The notes under the pieces are model-generated. The model did no database searches. It had not been told where the DNA came from and worked only from the letters and a program-made list of their open reading frames with translations. Of a stretch of 64,000 bases of DNA, positions 54,801 to 64,000 are shown in pieces; the first letter of the stretch is position 1, and each line of letters begins with the position of its first letter. The position numbers and the translations under genes are program-made. The stretch is from Triatoma infestans. Taxonomy: Eukaryota; Arthropoda; Insecta; Hemiptera; Reduviidae. The stretch lies in the NCBI GenBank assembly GCA_011037195.1, contig JAAEAF010003072.1, positions 23,173 through 87,172 of the forward strand. The letters are read 5' to 3'.

Positions 54801-57800
54801 TTGAAATTCCGAGTTTGAGAAAAATCGGTAAACCGGAAGTGCTTTTGTTTTAATACTTTACTAAATATGATTTTTTTCACTTTTTCGCGATTTTCTCAAA
54901 AATGGCCCCGACGATTTTCTTGAAACTACACATATGAACTAAACATTCAATGGTCTAAAACTTTTATATAAAACATTTCTCTGGAAAAATTCATTAAGGG
55001 CCATTTTAGGAGAGGGGTTACAGCTTCCTCTAAAGTGTATCATACTTGATTATAAAACTCCATCATCCAAATGAAATTAATTAGAAATAAATAGTTGGCC
55101 AAAATTCCGGGTGTGAAGAAAATCAGTAAACCGGAAGTGCTGATTACTGAATAGTTTTTTTCAGTTTTCGACAAATTTCATTAAATTTGGTACACAAACT
55201 ATAAAATTTGTCAATTATAATTTTGAGAACTGGAGTAAGAGAAAGTTGTGTGAGTGTTTCACACCAGATTTTTTTTTAATTATGTTCCTCTTTGATTTGT
55301 TACAAAATAAAGTTCAGCAATTAATCTATAATTATAACGTTAATTATATCGTTATTACAGTTAACTATAATAATTATATCGTTAAATGAAGAAGGATAAA
55401 CCTATATACAACTTATGTAAAGATTACCAACTTTCTTTTTAGGAAGGAAGCTGCACAAAAGTATGCCAAGGAATCAAATGTCGTAGCGCAAAAGATACAA
55501 AAATTGTTTGAGTTTCCGAAGAATGGATTTCTAGTATTGAATCATGGTGATTGTTGGACATGTAATATGATGTTTAAATACTGTTCATATGAGGAAAATA
55601 AGCCAATAGCTGTGAAGTAAGTAGACGGAATGTACAGTTATTTTATTACTTCTTAGGATACATATCTCAAGCAGTTTATTCTACTTCTACGCCATTGCAG
55701 TATTCTTCATAACTGCATCAGACATCACGTTACCTACTTCGAAAACTTTGAACTTTTGCCAACTGGATGTTTTCATGGTAATAATCTTCCAAGTTTTATG
55801 AGTATGTTTGTCAAAATTTAAGAATTGATTGCTGATATTTTCTTAAAGTGGGCTAATGGTAAAAAGATTACACATAATTTACCGTTTTTTTTTTCATGCC
55901 AAAAGCAGAATTAAATTCCGAATGTACTGGTTGAATGTACTGTGCTGGTTGAAAATAAAATTTAGCAGTTATAAGCGGGACTCGAACTGGGGATCTCACA
56001 GTTACGAGTCCATGCTCATAACCACAACACCTCATTTCAGATTTTTCTTCTTTTTATTCTTCTATGTATCTATAAACACAAACAGGTCCAAGCTGTACTA
56101 GCAACCTAACAAGACATGAACTTGGCAGTAATTAAAAAAAAAATTAAATCGTTTTGATTGATTTGAAAGATATAATACGGCGCCGAATATACACCTAAAA
56201 GAACTTAAAAATTAACAAAGAGAGGACGTTTAAAGAAAATATAATTATAGGGTTGTCAAAATTATCAGCTGAAACAATGTATATTACAATCCCATTCTTA
56301 ATCCAATAAAAGCTGAACAAATAAAAAAAGACAATAAATTTGTTTGTGCATCTACCTCTGGTATCTATCGGTCTGTCTGTGGCCAGCATAACTGGAACAC
56401 GGTATATTTAATAAACGGCAAAAGGTTCAAATTAGATATTTCATTTAGGTTCTATTAAGTATTCCAGGTGTTGTACCAGGATCTTTGTGATCATCGATCA
56501 GTTTCGAGTATTCGCCCATCAAGCATGATGTTTTGTCAAAACAGAGTATATAAAGTATCAAAGAGTGTATAAACTAAATTTGCTCTTATAAGTTATCACA
56601 CTGTTTTGGCAAAACATCCTGATGATGGGCGAACGCCCAAAACCGGTCGTTCACCAGAAAAAGAAGCAGGCTATCACGGAAAATGTCTCTGATGCAGAAA
56701 ACTGTTCTTTGTACATATTTCTAGATAACAATTCACGTAAGATTATAATATAAATGTAATAAATCTTATTGAAATTTATAGCTTATTGTATTGCATAATT
56801 GAAAAATAGTATTATATGACTAGTGCTTTAGATATCTGAGTGCTATCTAATAAAGTGTCCGAATGTCAGTCAAGGCTAGACCCGTCGATTTTCCTTACAT
56901 TTGCCATTGCATGAAATAAATGAATTCCCAGCAATGCTAGAGATGATGTGTCGCTACAGATAAAACTTATGTATTATTATTTATTTGTTTTAAGTATAAT
57001 TCAATGCAATTATAATTATTATGGACCATACTGGAAAATGAAGAAAGAAAGAAATATATACATATATAATTAGTACATATTATAATATATGTACGTGTTA
57101 CTCGAATAACGAGGGGAGCGTTAGTTCGTCATCGTGGCAAGCTTACACAGCAGCTACTCTAAGAAGTCGGTGTTATAAGTTAAGGTAATCGCGTGGCCAA
57201 GGCCAGTTCACCCTCCGACAAGTAATTGTGGGAAGTGATCTGATGGACATATTCTGGGTCAAGGGATTCTGGATGGTGATAGTTTAATTTGAAATGGAAT
57301 ATCATGTTGCGAATTTTGAGATGAATGATATAATATAGAAGAGAGAAGAGTATTGTATGGTTGTAGAGATAGAAGGAACAATTAACTACTCTTCTTAGGG
57401 TCTTACATTGTCGTTTGTCTAGATACAAAACCGAGGATTGATCGGTATATTTAAATATTCACGACTACATTAGGAGAGAATGGTTTTAGAAAGAAGCGAT
57501 TGTGGAAGACTTATGGACAAGTTCGTTGAAGATATTTTCAATGTGTTGTAGGATCTGGTGAGAAGTGAAAAATTGAGGACATTTTATGTTTAAATTTTAT
57601 AATTTTTTTATATTTATGATAGAGCTATCTAAAATTTAAGTAAAAATACCCAATTGGAAAAATTATGTTATAATTATATTAATAATGCAGGAAGAGAAAG
57701 TCGTGTTGAATTATTTAAACGAGTTTTATTTTTTTTTTTTATATATAAAAGAAACCACGGTGCATTGTTCGATGCTTGTCAATGTGTCACATTGTCAAAA

Positions 57801-58486
57801 CATTTTAAGGATGAACGAATGCTCAAATACGGTCTATGATTATTAAATGAAGCAGAATAGCATGTAGAGATTCTATATATTTTACCAGAATTGACTCAAC
57901 CAGTTATTTCATTTTTAATTTCTTGGAAAATTCTAAATATTTATCAAATCGCTGGTCATCAGATTTTCTTCTCGAATAAACCTTCCAATATTTAAAAAAA
58001 AAAAGAAAAAAAAAAAAGAGCTTCTCTGTTTATAATCAAGTTCCAATTATAATATTATATTTCTTTAATTGTTTCAGATTCTTGGATTTCCAAATAAGTC
58101 ACTTCAATAGTTATATATTAGATGTTATACATTTCTTGTACATGAGTGTACGTCCTGATATAAGAAGAGCAAATATAGACAGATTGTTGATTGAATATCA
58201 CAAAACTTTAGAAAATTCACTTGAATTTTATGGTATGGCCAAAATTGCACCATCATTGAAACATGTCCATGATGAAGCAAAACGTGTAGAATATTTAGGT
58301 ATGTTTCTAACTATGACATCTTTACCGGTCACTACCATTGATTCAGGAGATAGTTTTTTTGCAAATAAATTACAAAGTGATTGTGATTCTAAAGATATAT
58401 ACAATCCAGAATCATTTAAAACTGATAAGTTTAGAAAATATGTGGAAGCAGATATTGAACAATGGATAGATGAAGGACTTATTTAA
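48858..58486 (+). CDS. EcKinase-like gene 2 (CHK/ecdysteroid kinase-like)
   Basis: Six exons: 48858-48887 (candidate ATG exon, 10 codons), 49310-49567, 51167-51292, 51420-51661, 55443-55616 and 58078-58486 (TAA). Together they give 412 aa, a normal EcKinase length. Exons 2-6 are well supported; exon 1 rests on an ATG, a GTAATA donor and matching phase. Motifs: GENYASHILRLKL (nucleotide loop, exon 2), LIMKK (Lys), EIK|MYREIL (helix C), VIVLEDLK (hinge), NHGDCWTCN (catalytic loop, H253 and D255 with N260) and FLDFQ (metal D280). Known insect members phosphorylate ecdysteroids or xenobiotics in the cytosol; the substrate here is unknown. Exon lengths and phases match gene 1, so they arose by tandem duplication. 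All catalytic residues appear kept. Confidence 0.9.
51780..52110 (-). pseudogene. LINE C-terminal finger remnant in gene 2 intron
   Basis: Minus strand reads GHFGLKRHLYKRHLMPVTFC and then SACETEEETSIHIV, the CxxC...EETxxH finger after RNase H in LINE ORF2. Later sequence is decayed. GC-richer DNA up to about 52800 may belong to the same element, but I could not read motifs in it. Confidence 0.6.
53285..55268 (+). mobile_element. Helentron-like repeat, split by a hAT element
   Basis: Left end TTTTTACTTTCTCTTACTCC with hairpin, right end GAGTGTTTCACACCAGA. Removing 53762-54728 and one duplicate leaves about 1.0 kb, the family length. A (GT)n stretch lies at 53413-53450. Confidence 0.75.
53762..54728. 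mobile_element. hAT-type non-autonomous element
   Basis: Terminal inverted repeats CGTGGTCCCCAACC (53762) and GGTTGGGGACCACTG (ending 54728), a well-known hAT terminus. Flanks CTCTAAAC and CTCTAAAG form an 8-bp target duplication with one change. The interior is AT-rich with no transposase. It is nested in the Helentron-like copy, so it is younger. Confidence 0.85.
55944..56034 (-). mobile_element. SINE type 3 head fragment in gene 2 intron
   Basis: Minus strand GTTGTGGTTATGAGCATGGA and CCCAGTTCGAGTCCCGC match the head of 40727-40937. Confidence 0.65.
56501..56643. ncRNA. Pair of inverted hammerhead-like cores in gene 2 intron
   Basis: Plus strand 56619-56643 reads CTGATGA exactly, then a 5-bp TGGGC/GCCCA stem with GAAC loop, then AAAC (the G of GAAA is lost). 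Minus 56501-56523 has CTTGATG, GGCGAATACTC and GAAAC. The two are about 100 bp apart and mirror each other like the arms of the 7054-7758 element. Confidence 0.45.
56660..58077. other. Last intron of gene 2, unassigned
   Basis: AT-rich intron with A runs near 57990-58020. An 82-codon minus frame (57180-57428) is not recognised. No other feature seen. Confidence 0.45.
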
Positions 58487-58719
58487 AAATAATGAGTGTT
58501 TTTATTGAGGCAATTTTTTGTTTATACAATAATATTTACTTTTATATAAATAATCACAAAATATAAATCTGTATAAACAAATATAAATATATAATTTACA
58601 TAATGTGTAAATATATATATTTTATTTATTATTTATTTTTTTATTTATGTTATTTTCTGTCTGTGTACATAATTATAATATAAAAGGCACGTCTATCATA
58701 ACAAAAACAATAACAGCTA

Positions 58720-58970
58720 CCAGGGAAGGGAATAGCTAAGTGGTTAGCGTACTGGACTCCCACTCGGAGGACACGGGTTCGAGTCCAGCTGTGCAACCCT
58801 TAGACTTTTTCTTCCTAGGAGCCTCCACAGCTCACTGTCCGTAACGAGTCCGAAGTGTTGTCTGTAACGAGAGAACACTGTCCGGAGACCGGCAGTGCTC
58901 TGAGAAGGCTTCGGGCGCCAATGACCATTGATGTTGACGCGCCTTAAATTAAAAAAAAAATAATAATAAT
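58720..58970 (+). mobile_element. tRNA-derived SINE (type 1)
   Basis: Head GGGAATAGCTAAGTGGTTAG (A box) and CACGGGTTCGAGTCCAGC (B box); body CTAGGAGCCTCCACAGCTCA; end GATGTTGACGCGCCTTAAAT and an (AAT)n tail. This is the most complete type 1 copy in the window. Confidence 0.85.
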
Positions 58971-59334
58971 AATAGCTACCTGGCAATAAAGTTAGTACAA
59001 AGGACTTTACACTATATATATTAAAACTAATTGCAAAACTTTCAGTCTTATTCGAAATGTACAATCTGTCCACAGATTTGAAATGCAATGTGCTCCACTC
59101 TGCATTCATAAATTCTTTTATGTCATAATAACAATTCTTTATCAAGAAATGGGTGATGGTTTGTTTGAAGTGATTCTCACTTAACCATCTTACACCTAAG
59201 AGAATTTTATTAAATACTCTCGCCGACATGACACTGGAAAGTTGATCAGACATCGACTAGTCGTTTGTAAGGTACACATAGATTATCTTTATTGTTTAGA
59301 TTGTGATTATGCTTATCACCTCTATGTTCAATTA

Positions 59335-59560
59335 AGGCTCTTTTTTCTTATTCAGTGCTTGTTTTAAAATGAATACTGACGGTAGCGTCATTATATTTAA
59401 TTCTTTGAAGAGAGGCCTGCAGCTAACTCGAGCCCTCTTCTTCCTCATTGTTCTAATAGCTCTCTTCTGAAGTCTAAATACAATGGAAGCTTCGGAGATT
59501 CCACCCCATAGCTCAACACCGCATACCATACAGTTGAACCACCACACCATATTGCTGAAC
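59335..59560 (-). pseudogene. LINE RT thumb fragment
   Basis: Minus strand reads CGVELWGGISEASIVFRLQK, RAIRTMRKKRARVSCRPLFK and ELNIMTLPSVFIL, a canonical block in Jockey/CR1-type RT C-termini. It is truncated at both ends. Confidence 0.75.
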
Positions 59561-59983
59561 ATACAGCCGAATCTGCTATAAGGCAAACTTAGTGCGAATA
59601 TAAATGTTTGAAATTGTATTTTTATCGGAAATACATATTTAGCGTAAAAATATATATTTGAATAGATAAAATACAACTATAGGAATATTTAACGCGGAGT
59701 GATGGGCAAGGAAAGGCCGGTCCCATACGTTGTACGAGTATATCCAAGACTTTTGTAAAATGTTAATTATATTGAAACTAGAACATTCAACGTATGCAAA
59801 ACAGATTAGAAGTACTTTGTTTAATCTATAAGCCATTTGATCCGGAAGTTTGCTAGTTGTGTGTCCCTTGCAAACTGAGAGAAGATGAGGATAGAATTCA
59901 TTTTATTAAGATTTGCCAGATACTAGCGCCTTTCAGACTATATTCGCATTACAACAAAAAAATATAACAATTGAAGAAGGTGT

Positions 59984-59985
<2 letters not shown>

Positions 59986-60024
<39 letters not shown>
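59986..60024. repeat. (GT)n microsatellite
   Basis: Almost pure dinucleotide repeat of about 39 bp. Confidence 0.95.
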
Positions 60025-60026
<2 letters not shown>

Positions 60027-60149
60027 TATGTAACTTATATCAATAAAAATAAATAAAAAACAGCCAGATTATATAGAAAATCTTTAATAGAAAAATTAAA
60101 TATTAAAACTCTTAATAATATCTAAAAAATATTAATTAATGCTGCATTA

Positions 60150-60262
60150 AGGTATCCTGGAGCTTTCTGAATGTGCACTGGCCATCACCAGAGTTCATAG
60201 GAAGAGAAAATTGAACAACATCACTGCTGGACTTGAACCCAGGACTTCCGCGTAGCTAGTCT
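60150..60262 (-). repeat. Degraded SINE type 1
   Basis: The CGCGGAAGTCCTGGGTTCAA B-box side on the minus strand and a weak body match. The A box is decayed. Confidence 0.5.
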
Positions 60263-60535
60263 AGCACTTAATTAAATTCTTCTATATATATAAGTATTGT
60301 TGATGATTGTAATATATTATAAGAAAAATAAATACGTATAAATAAATTCTTTTAGCGCAGGTGGGAAAAAAAAAAATAGAGAATGAGTTACACTTTTAAT
60401 CACAAGTGACAAAAAGTATAACTTTCACTCTCAAGGCTTTAACCAAAGCCAGTTGCTCAGCTTGTCACAATCCAAAAAAAGCAAATCGCTAAAAAAAAAT
60501 TCATATTTATTATTCAGTTTATGTTCTATCTTGGG

Positions 60536-60853
60536 GCCTGTCAATAAGGTTTTGAACAAAGTCGGTCTAACTAACTTTACCGAACTGATCGTTCCGTTTT
60601 TTTATTATTTTCTCAGAAAAGCTCCAACGATTTTCTTTAACTTTGTAATAAATAAAAATAATTGCATTTAAGTAAAACATTTCCCCCGGAAAAATTGGTT
60701 TTTCAATTTGAGCTGCAATTAGGTTCTATTCTAAATGGTCAATTCCACTATATGACTATATTATCAAGTTTAAATTTCAGCTTAAAGGCAATGTTTAAAT
60801 TATAATTTGAGAAGCCATGTGTGAGAGGTTGTGAATATTTCACAACAGATTTT
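60536..60853 (+). repeat. Diverged Helentron-like repeat
   Basis: CTCCAACGATTTTCTTTAAC, a GGAAAAATTGGTTTTTC block and a GTGAATATTTCACAACAGAT end. Heavily diverged. Confidence 0.5.
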
Positions 60854-61408
60854 TCCTAAAAAAAGAAATGTATTTTCGTAAATTTTCAATCAATTGAATA
60901 ATGGAGAGATAAGAGTGAATCACGTGTAACCAAGGTGACAAATAAAACCGTAACTACTTTCAAGATGAAATAGTTTAGGTTGAGAAAAAAATCGCACAAT
61001 GCTAAAATGTTTTTCTATATAGGCCTTTTTAGTACATGAAAAGCGAATAAATTTAACACAAGGAATTTTCTGTCTCTTATAGCTTGAAATGCTTCATTTA
61101 AAATACAGCAATAACTTATTCTGAAATAATGTATAGACCATACTTTCTTATACATTAAGCTATGTTAATTCGTATTTGGATTGAAATGAAAATAATAAAT
61201 AATTAAAATTTAATGTTATTTAAGAAATATATTCAAGTTGAAATTAAATTTAACACTGTATATACCATGTTGGTTTGTCAGTCCACAACATGAACTAGAA
61301 AGTTTTTTTTCTTTTATTACTTTTTATTCTGTACGAAACACACGTGTGGAATACATATATTTATTAAATGGTTTGACCTATTTTTGACCCACTGGGTATT
61401 CACATACA

Positions 61409-61450
<42 letters not shown>

Positions 61451-62384
61451 TTTAAAAGATACAGTAGTAGTATGAAATGACGGAAATGTCACAACTTGTT
61501 GTATTGATTAGAAACGTCATGCCGCCATACAAACGGTGCCTGTTATTAATAGGTCAGATGTCGTTTTTACTTCCATCCACTCACGCATCATCTCAGAAAT
61601 TGTATACATACTAAACCAGTTGAATGAAAAATAAATACAAAAATTCATGTATATATTCTAATTCAAGTGGGCGTATATGAAATATCATGGCCGTCTTTGG
61701 CGGCCAAAAAAATAAATAAATAGAATAAAAATAAAAAGCTGTCGTTTTAGAGTTCTCACTGTGAATGAGAGAGAAACGTTTCTGTCTTTTGCAATGTGTT
61801 TCCATACGCTTACATAGAACGCATTAAAATTTGCAGTGGAACTTCTGACAGGTATTGATAAAGTAAGTTGAAAATAATCAGTCGCAGTTGGCCTGTATGT
61901 TGTAAATGAACGGCGGAGTAGTAAATAGCCTGAATCTTGGCGACCTTCATGCCACAAAAGGGCACTGATCCAATGCAAATCTAGTTAGTAAATGGAATGC
62001 GGCCACTGATTCCTTTTGGATCTTAGGAATTTCATCGTAAGGGACGACTCAAGGATATCAGAGCCCAAGTTTTTCCAGAAATTCTTTAATATAATGATTC
62101 CCCTAGTCCAAGCATCGCCGTTTCTCAAAAGAGCCTAGCAAAAAGTTATAATGGAAAGTGATGTAAGATTCCATCGGTTTTCGCGACAATGAAAAGTCTG
62201 GGAATCCACTGAATAAAAATATCACATCCATTTCTTCCCAGCTGAAAAAAATTTTCTCCTACCAGCTGAGAGAAGTCACTATCCGTTTGTGAATCACTGC
62301 AACAAATGTTTATATCTGTGTGAGAATCGACAAAGAAGATTTCTTGGTTGGTCCTAGGAGAAGAAAAATAATAAATAAATAAGA
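60854..62384. other. Spacer with (CA)n at 61414-61446
   Basis: No gene recognised. The (CA)n run is about 33 bp. Confidence 0.5.
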
Positions 62385-62545
62385 TTGACCCAGCATCGGT
62401 AACAAATGTGGGAAGCTACAATTGGACTACGCATCTAGGTCGACGAAGGCCGATACTAAACGGCGAGAGTACCTAAACAACCCCCAATATATATCGCCGT
62501 CTGGCAAGCCTTGGATCTGCACAAGCTGATTTGCCATAGCTTTAT
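62385..62545 (+). repeat. SINE type 2, partial
   Basis: Begins GACCCAGCATCGGTAAC and ends ATCGCCGTCTGGCAAGCCTT, matching the interior and tail of the type 2 copies in opposite orientation. The tRNA head is missing. Confidence 0.55.
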
Positions 62546-63420
62546 TTATTAATTTATTTATTAACAGCAAAAGGGAAAATCCTATGAATATTTCATCTCA
62601 CATTTTTTCAAGAATTTTAGATTCTATTTTATTTGAGAAGGTCAAGTATAGTTATTCAGCATTGTCCCCAAATAAGCTAATTTTCTAATTTATACAAACT
62701 GATATTATTGTATCCCATTTGTATTAATATAACAACAATATCCATTAGAACAGTTCAAATAGAATAATGAGGAAGTTCTACATTTAGCAATTGGCCACTA
62801 GATTGTAGTACTATGAATAATGTGTGACTGTACTATCAGTTACTCAACCTAAATACGAGATCTTACACTACAATAGTTCCAAGAGTCTCATTATATCAAA
62901 TCACCAGATGGTTGATTATTTGCCATCACTTTACAACAAAACATTAATATTAATTAAAATGATTTTGTGATAATTGAAAATAGATATTAATTAATATTGC
63001 TGGAAAGAAGTGGCAAATAAGCTGTAAAATTAGATAGATATTATTTTTGAGAAAACTAGAGATCTTTATAAACTACAAAATGATAAGTTTCCTTACCGTT
63101 TGTCATGGAGACTTATGGTTACTAAATTTATTATATATAAATATTGCTGTGTTGTAATGAAAAGTTACCAATATCTTCTGTGAAGTAAGTATGCAAAGAT
63201 TTTTTGTGTTTTTTTTTTTTTTTATTATTATTTTTATTTTTTTACGTCGAAATAAAGGAAGGGATGAATTTATAATAGTGTCTGGAATGCTGGATTCTTC
63301 ATAGCATTCTTCGTGTATAAGAGTCGATTTCAACTTCAAGTTTGTTTACACACTACATTCAACCAATCAATCTCAAAAATGTATGTTACATAACCTTAAG
63401 TTGAACTTAAATTCAAAAAA
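62546..63420. other. AT-rich spacer, no feature recognised
   Basis: Nothing recognised. A T run lies at 63209-63222. Confidence 0.5.
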
Positions 63421-64000
63421 TCTGGTGTGAAACACTCACACAACTTTCTCTTACTCCAGTACTCAAAATTATAATTGACAAATTTTATAGTTAGTGTACC
63501 AAATTTAATGAAATTCGTCGAAAAGTGAAAACACTGTCCAGTAAAACTGTCCGGTTTACTAATTTCCTTGAAACTCGGAATTTGGGTCATATATTAATTT
63601 CTAGTTAGTTCAATTTGGATGACAGAATTGTATAATCAACTGTGATAGCATTTTAAAGAAAAACATAACCCCCCTCCCCAAAAGTCCCGTTAAATGAATT
63701 CATCAGGGGAAAAGTTTCAAATAAAAGTTGTAGCTCTTTATATGTATAGTTAACAACGCTGGTTTAAAGAAAATCGTTGGAGCCATTTTCGAGAAATACC
63801 AGAAAACTGAAAATTATATTTCAGTAAAAACGCACTTCCGGTTATCTATTTTTTTTCAAACTCGGAATTTCAACAACATATTTAATTCTAATTAACATTA
63901 TTTAGATGACAGAATTGTCTAATAAACTGAAATAGCACTTTAGATGGAAACCTAACCCCACCCCTCCCCCAGAGTGCCCTTAAATGAATTTTCCTGGAGA
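63421..64000 (-). mobile_element. Helentron-like repeat, runs off the window
   Basis: Begins TCTGGTGTGAAACACTCACA and carries the usual blocks up to the window end (GGAGCCATTTTCGAGAAAT; TAACCCCACCCCTCCCCC). Confidence 0.75.

Noticed and set aside
57180..57428. 82-codon minus frame that might be a LINE or gene fragment
   Set aside because: No recognisable motif. It lies in an intron and I could not tie it to any family.

Overview
This window is AT-rich animal nuclear DNA, almost certainly from an insect. It has spliced genes with GT-AG introns and AATAAA signals, and a dense, nested load of LTR, LINE, Penelope-like, mariner, hAT and tRNA-derived SINE elements. The only host genes I can support are two members of the EcKinase (ecdysteroid/CHK kinase-like) family, which is strongly expanded in insects. 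The repeat style reminds me of a planthopper or another hemipteran; that is an impression from memory and was not checked. Nothing looks bacterial: there are no operons, Shine-Dalgarno patterns or CRISPR arrays.

Layout. 1-28 kb is a mobile-element graveyard. It holds a Jockey-like LINE remnant, solo LTRs (1438, 9074, 26196) of the family that also bounds the large retrotransposon, and a second LTR family present as a solo LTR (25245-25906) and as a 1.4-kb palindrome (3682-5072) that splits a LINE. It also holds a Penelope-like element with a GIY-YIG remnant and hammerhead-ribozyme-like cores (10546-12839), a mariner corpse (14641-15569), further LINE 3' ends, SINEs, and many copies of one roughly 1-kb repeat family that may be Helentron-like.

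28059-36497 is a nearly complete Ty3/gypsy-type LTR retrotransposon on the minus strand. It has LTRs, a probable primer-binding site, a polypurine tract, a gag with an N-terminal SAP-like domain and three zinc knuckles, a retropepsin, RT/RNase H and integrase. Gag and protease overlap in -1 phase at a canonical A_AAA_AAC heptamer followed by a small hairpin. Two other frame breaks suggest this copy is dead. Its non-coding 3' part carries a 52-nt A tract, a 27-bp tandem repeat and seven spaced copies of a short palindrome.

37931-58486 holds two tandem EcKinase-like genes on the plus strand with matching exon phases and near-identical exon lengths (126, 242, 174-177 and 409-412 nt). Gene 2 can be assembled from a candidate ATG exon to its stop (412 aa). 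Gene 1 lacks its first two exons in the visible sequence. Their introns hold SINEs, LINE fragments and Helentron-like copies, one with a hAT element nested inside. 58.5-64 kb is intergenic repeat and AT-rich DNA.
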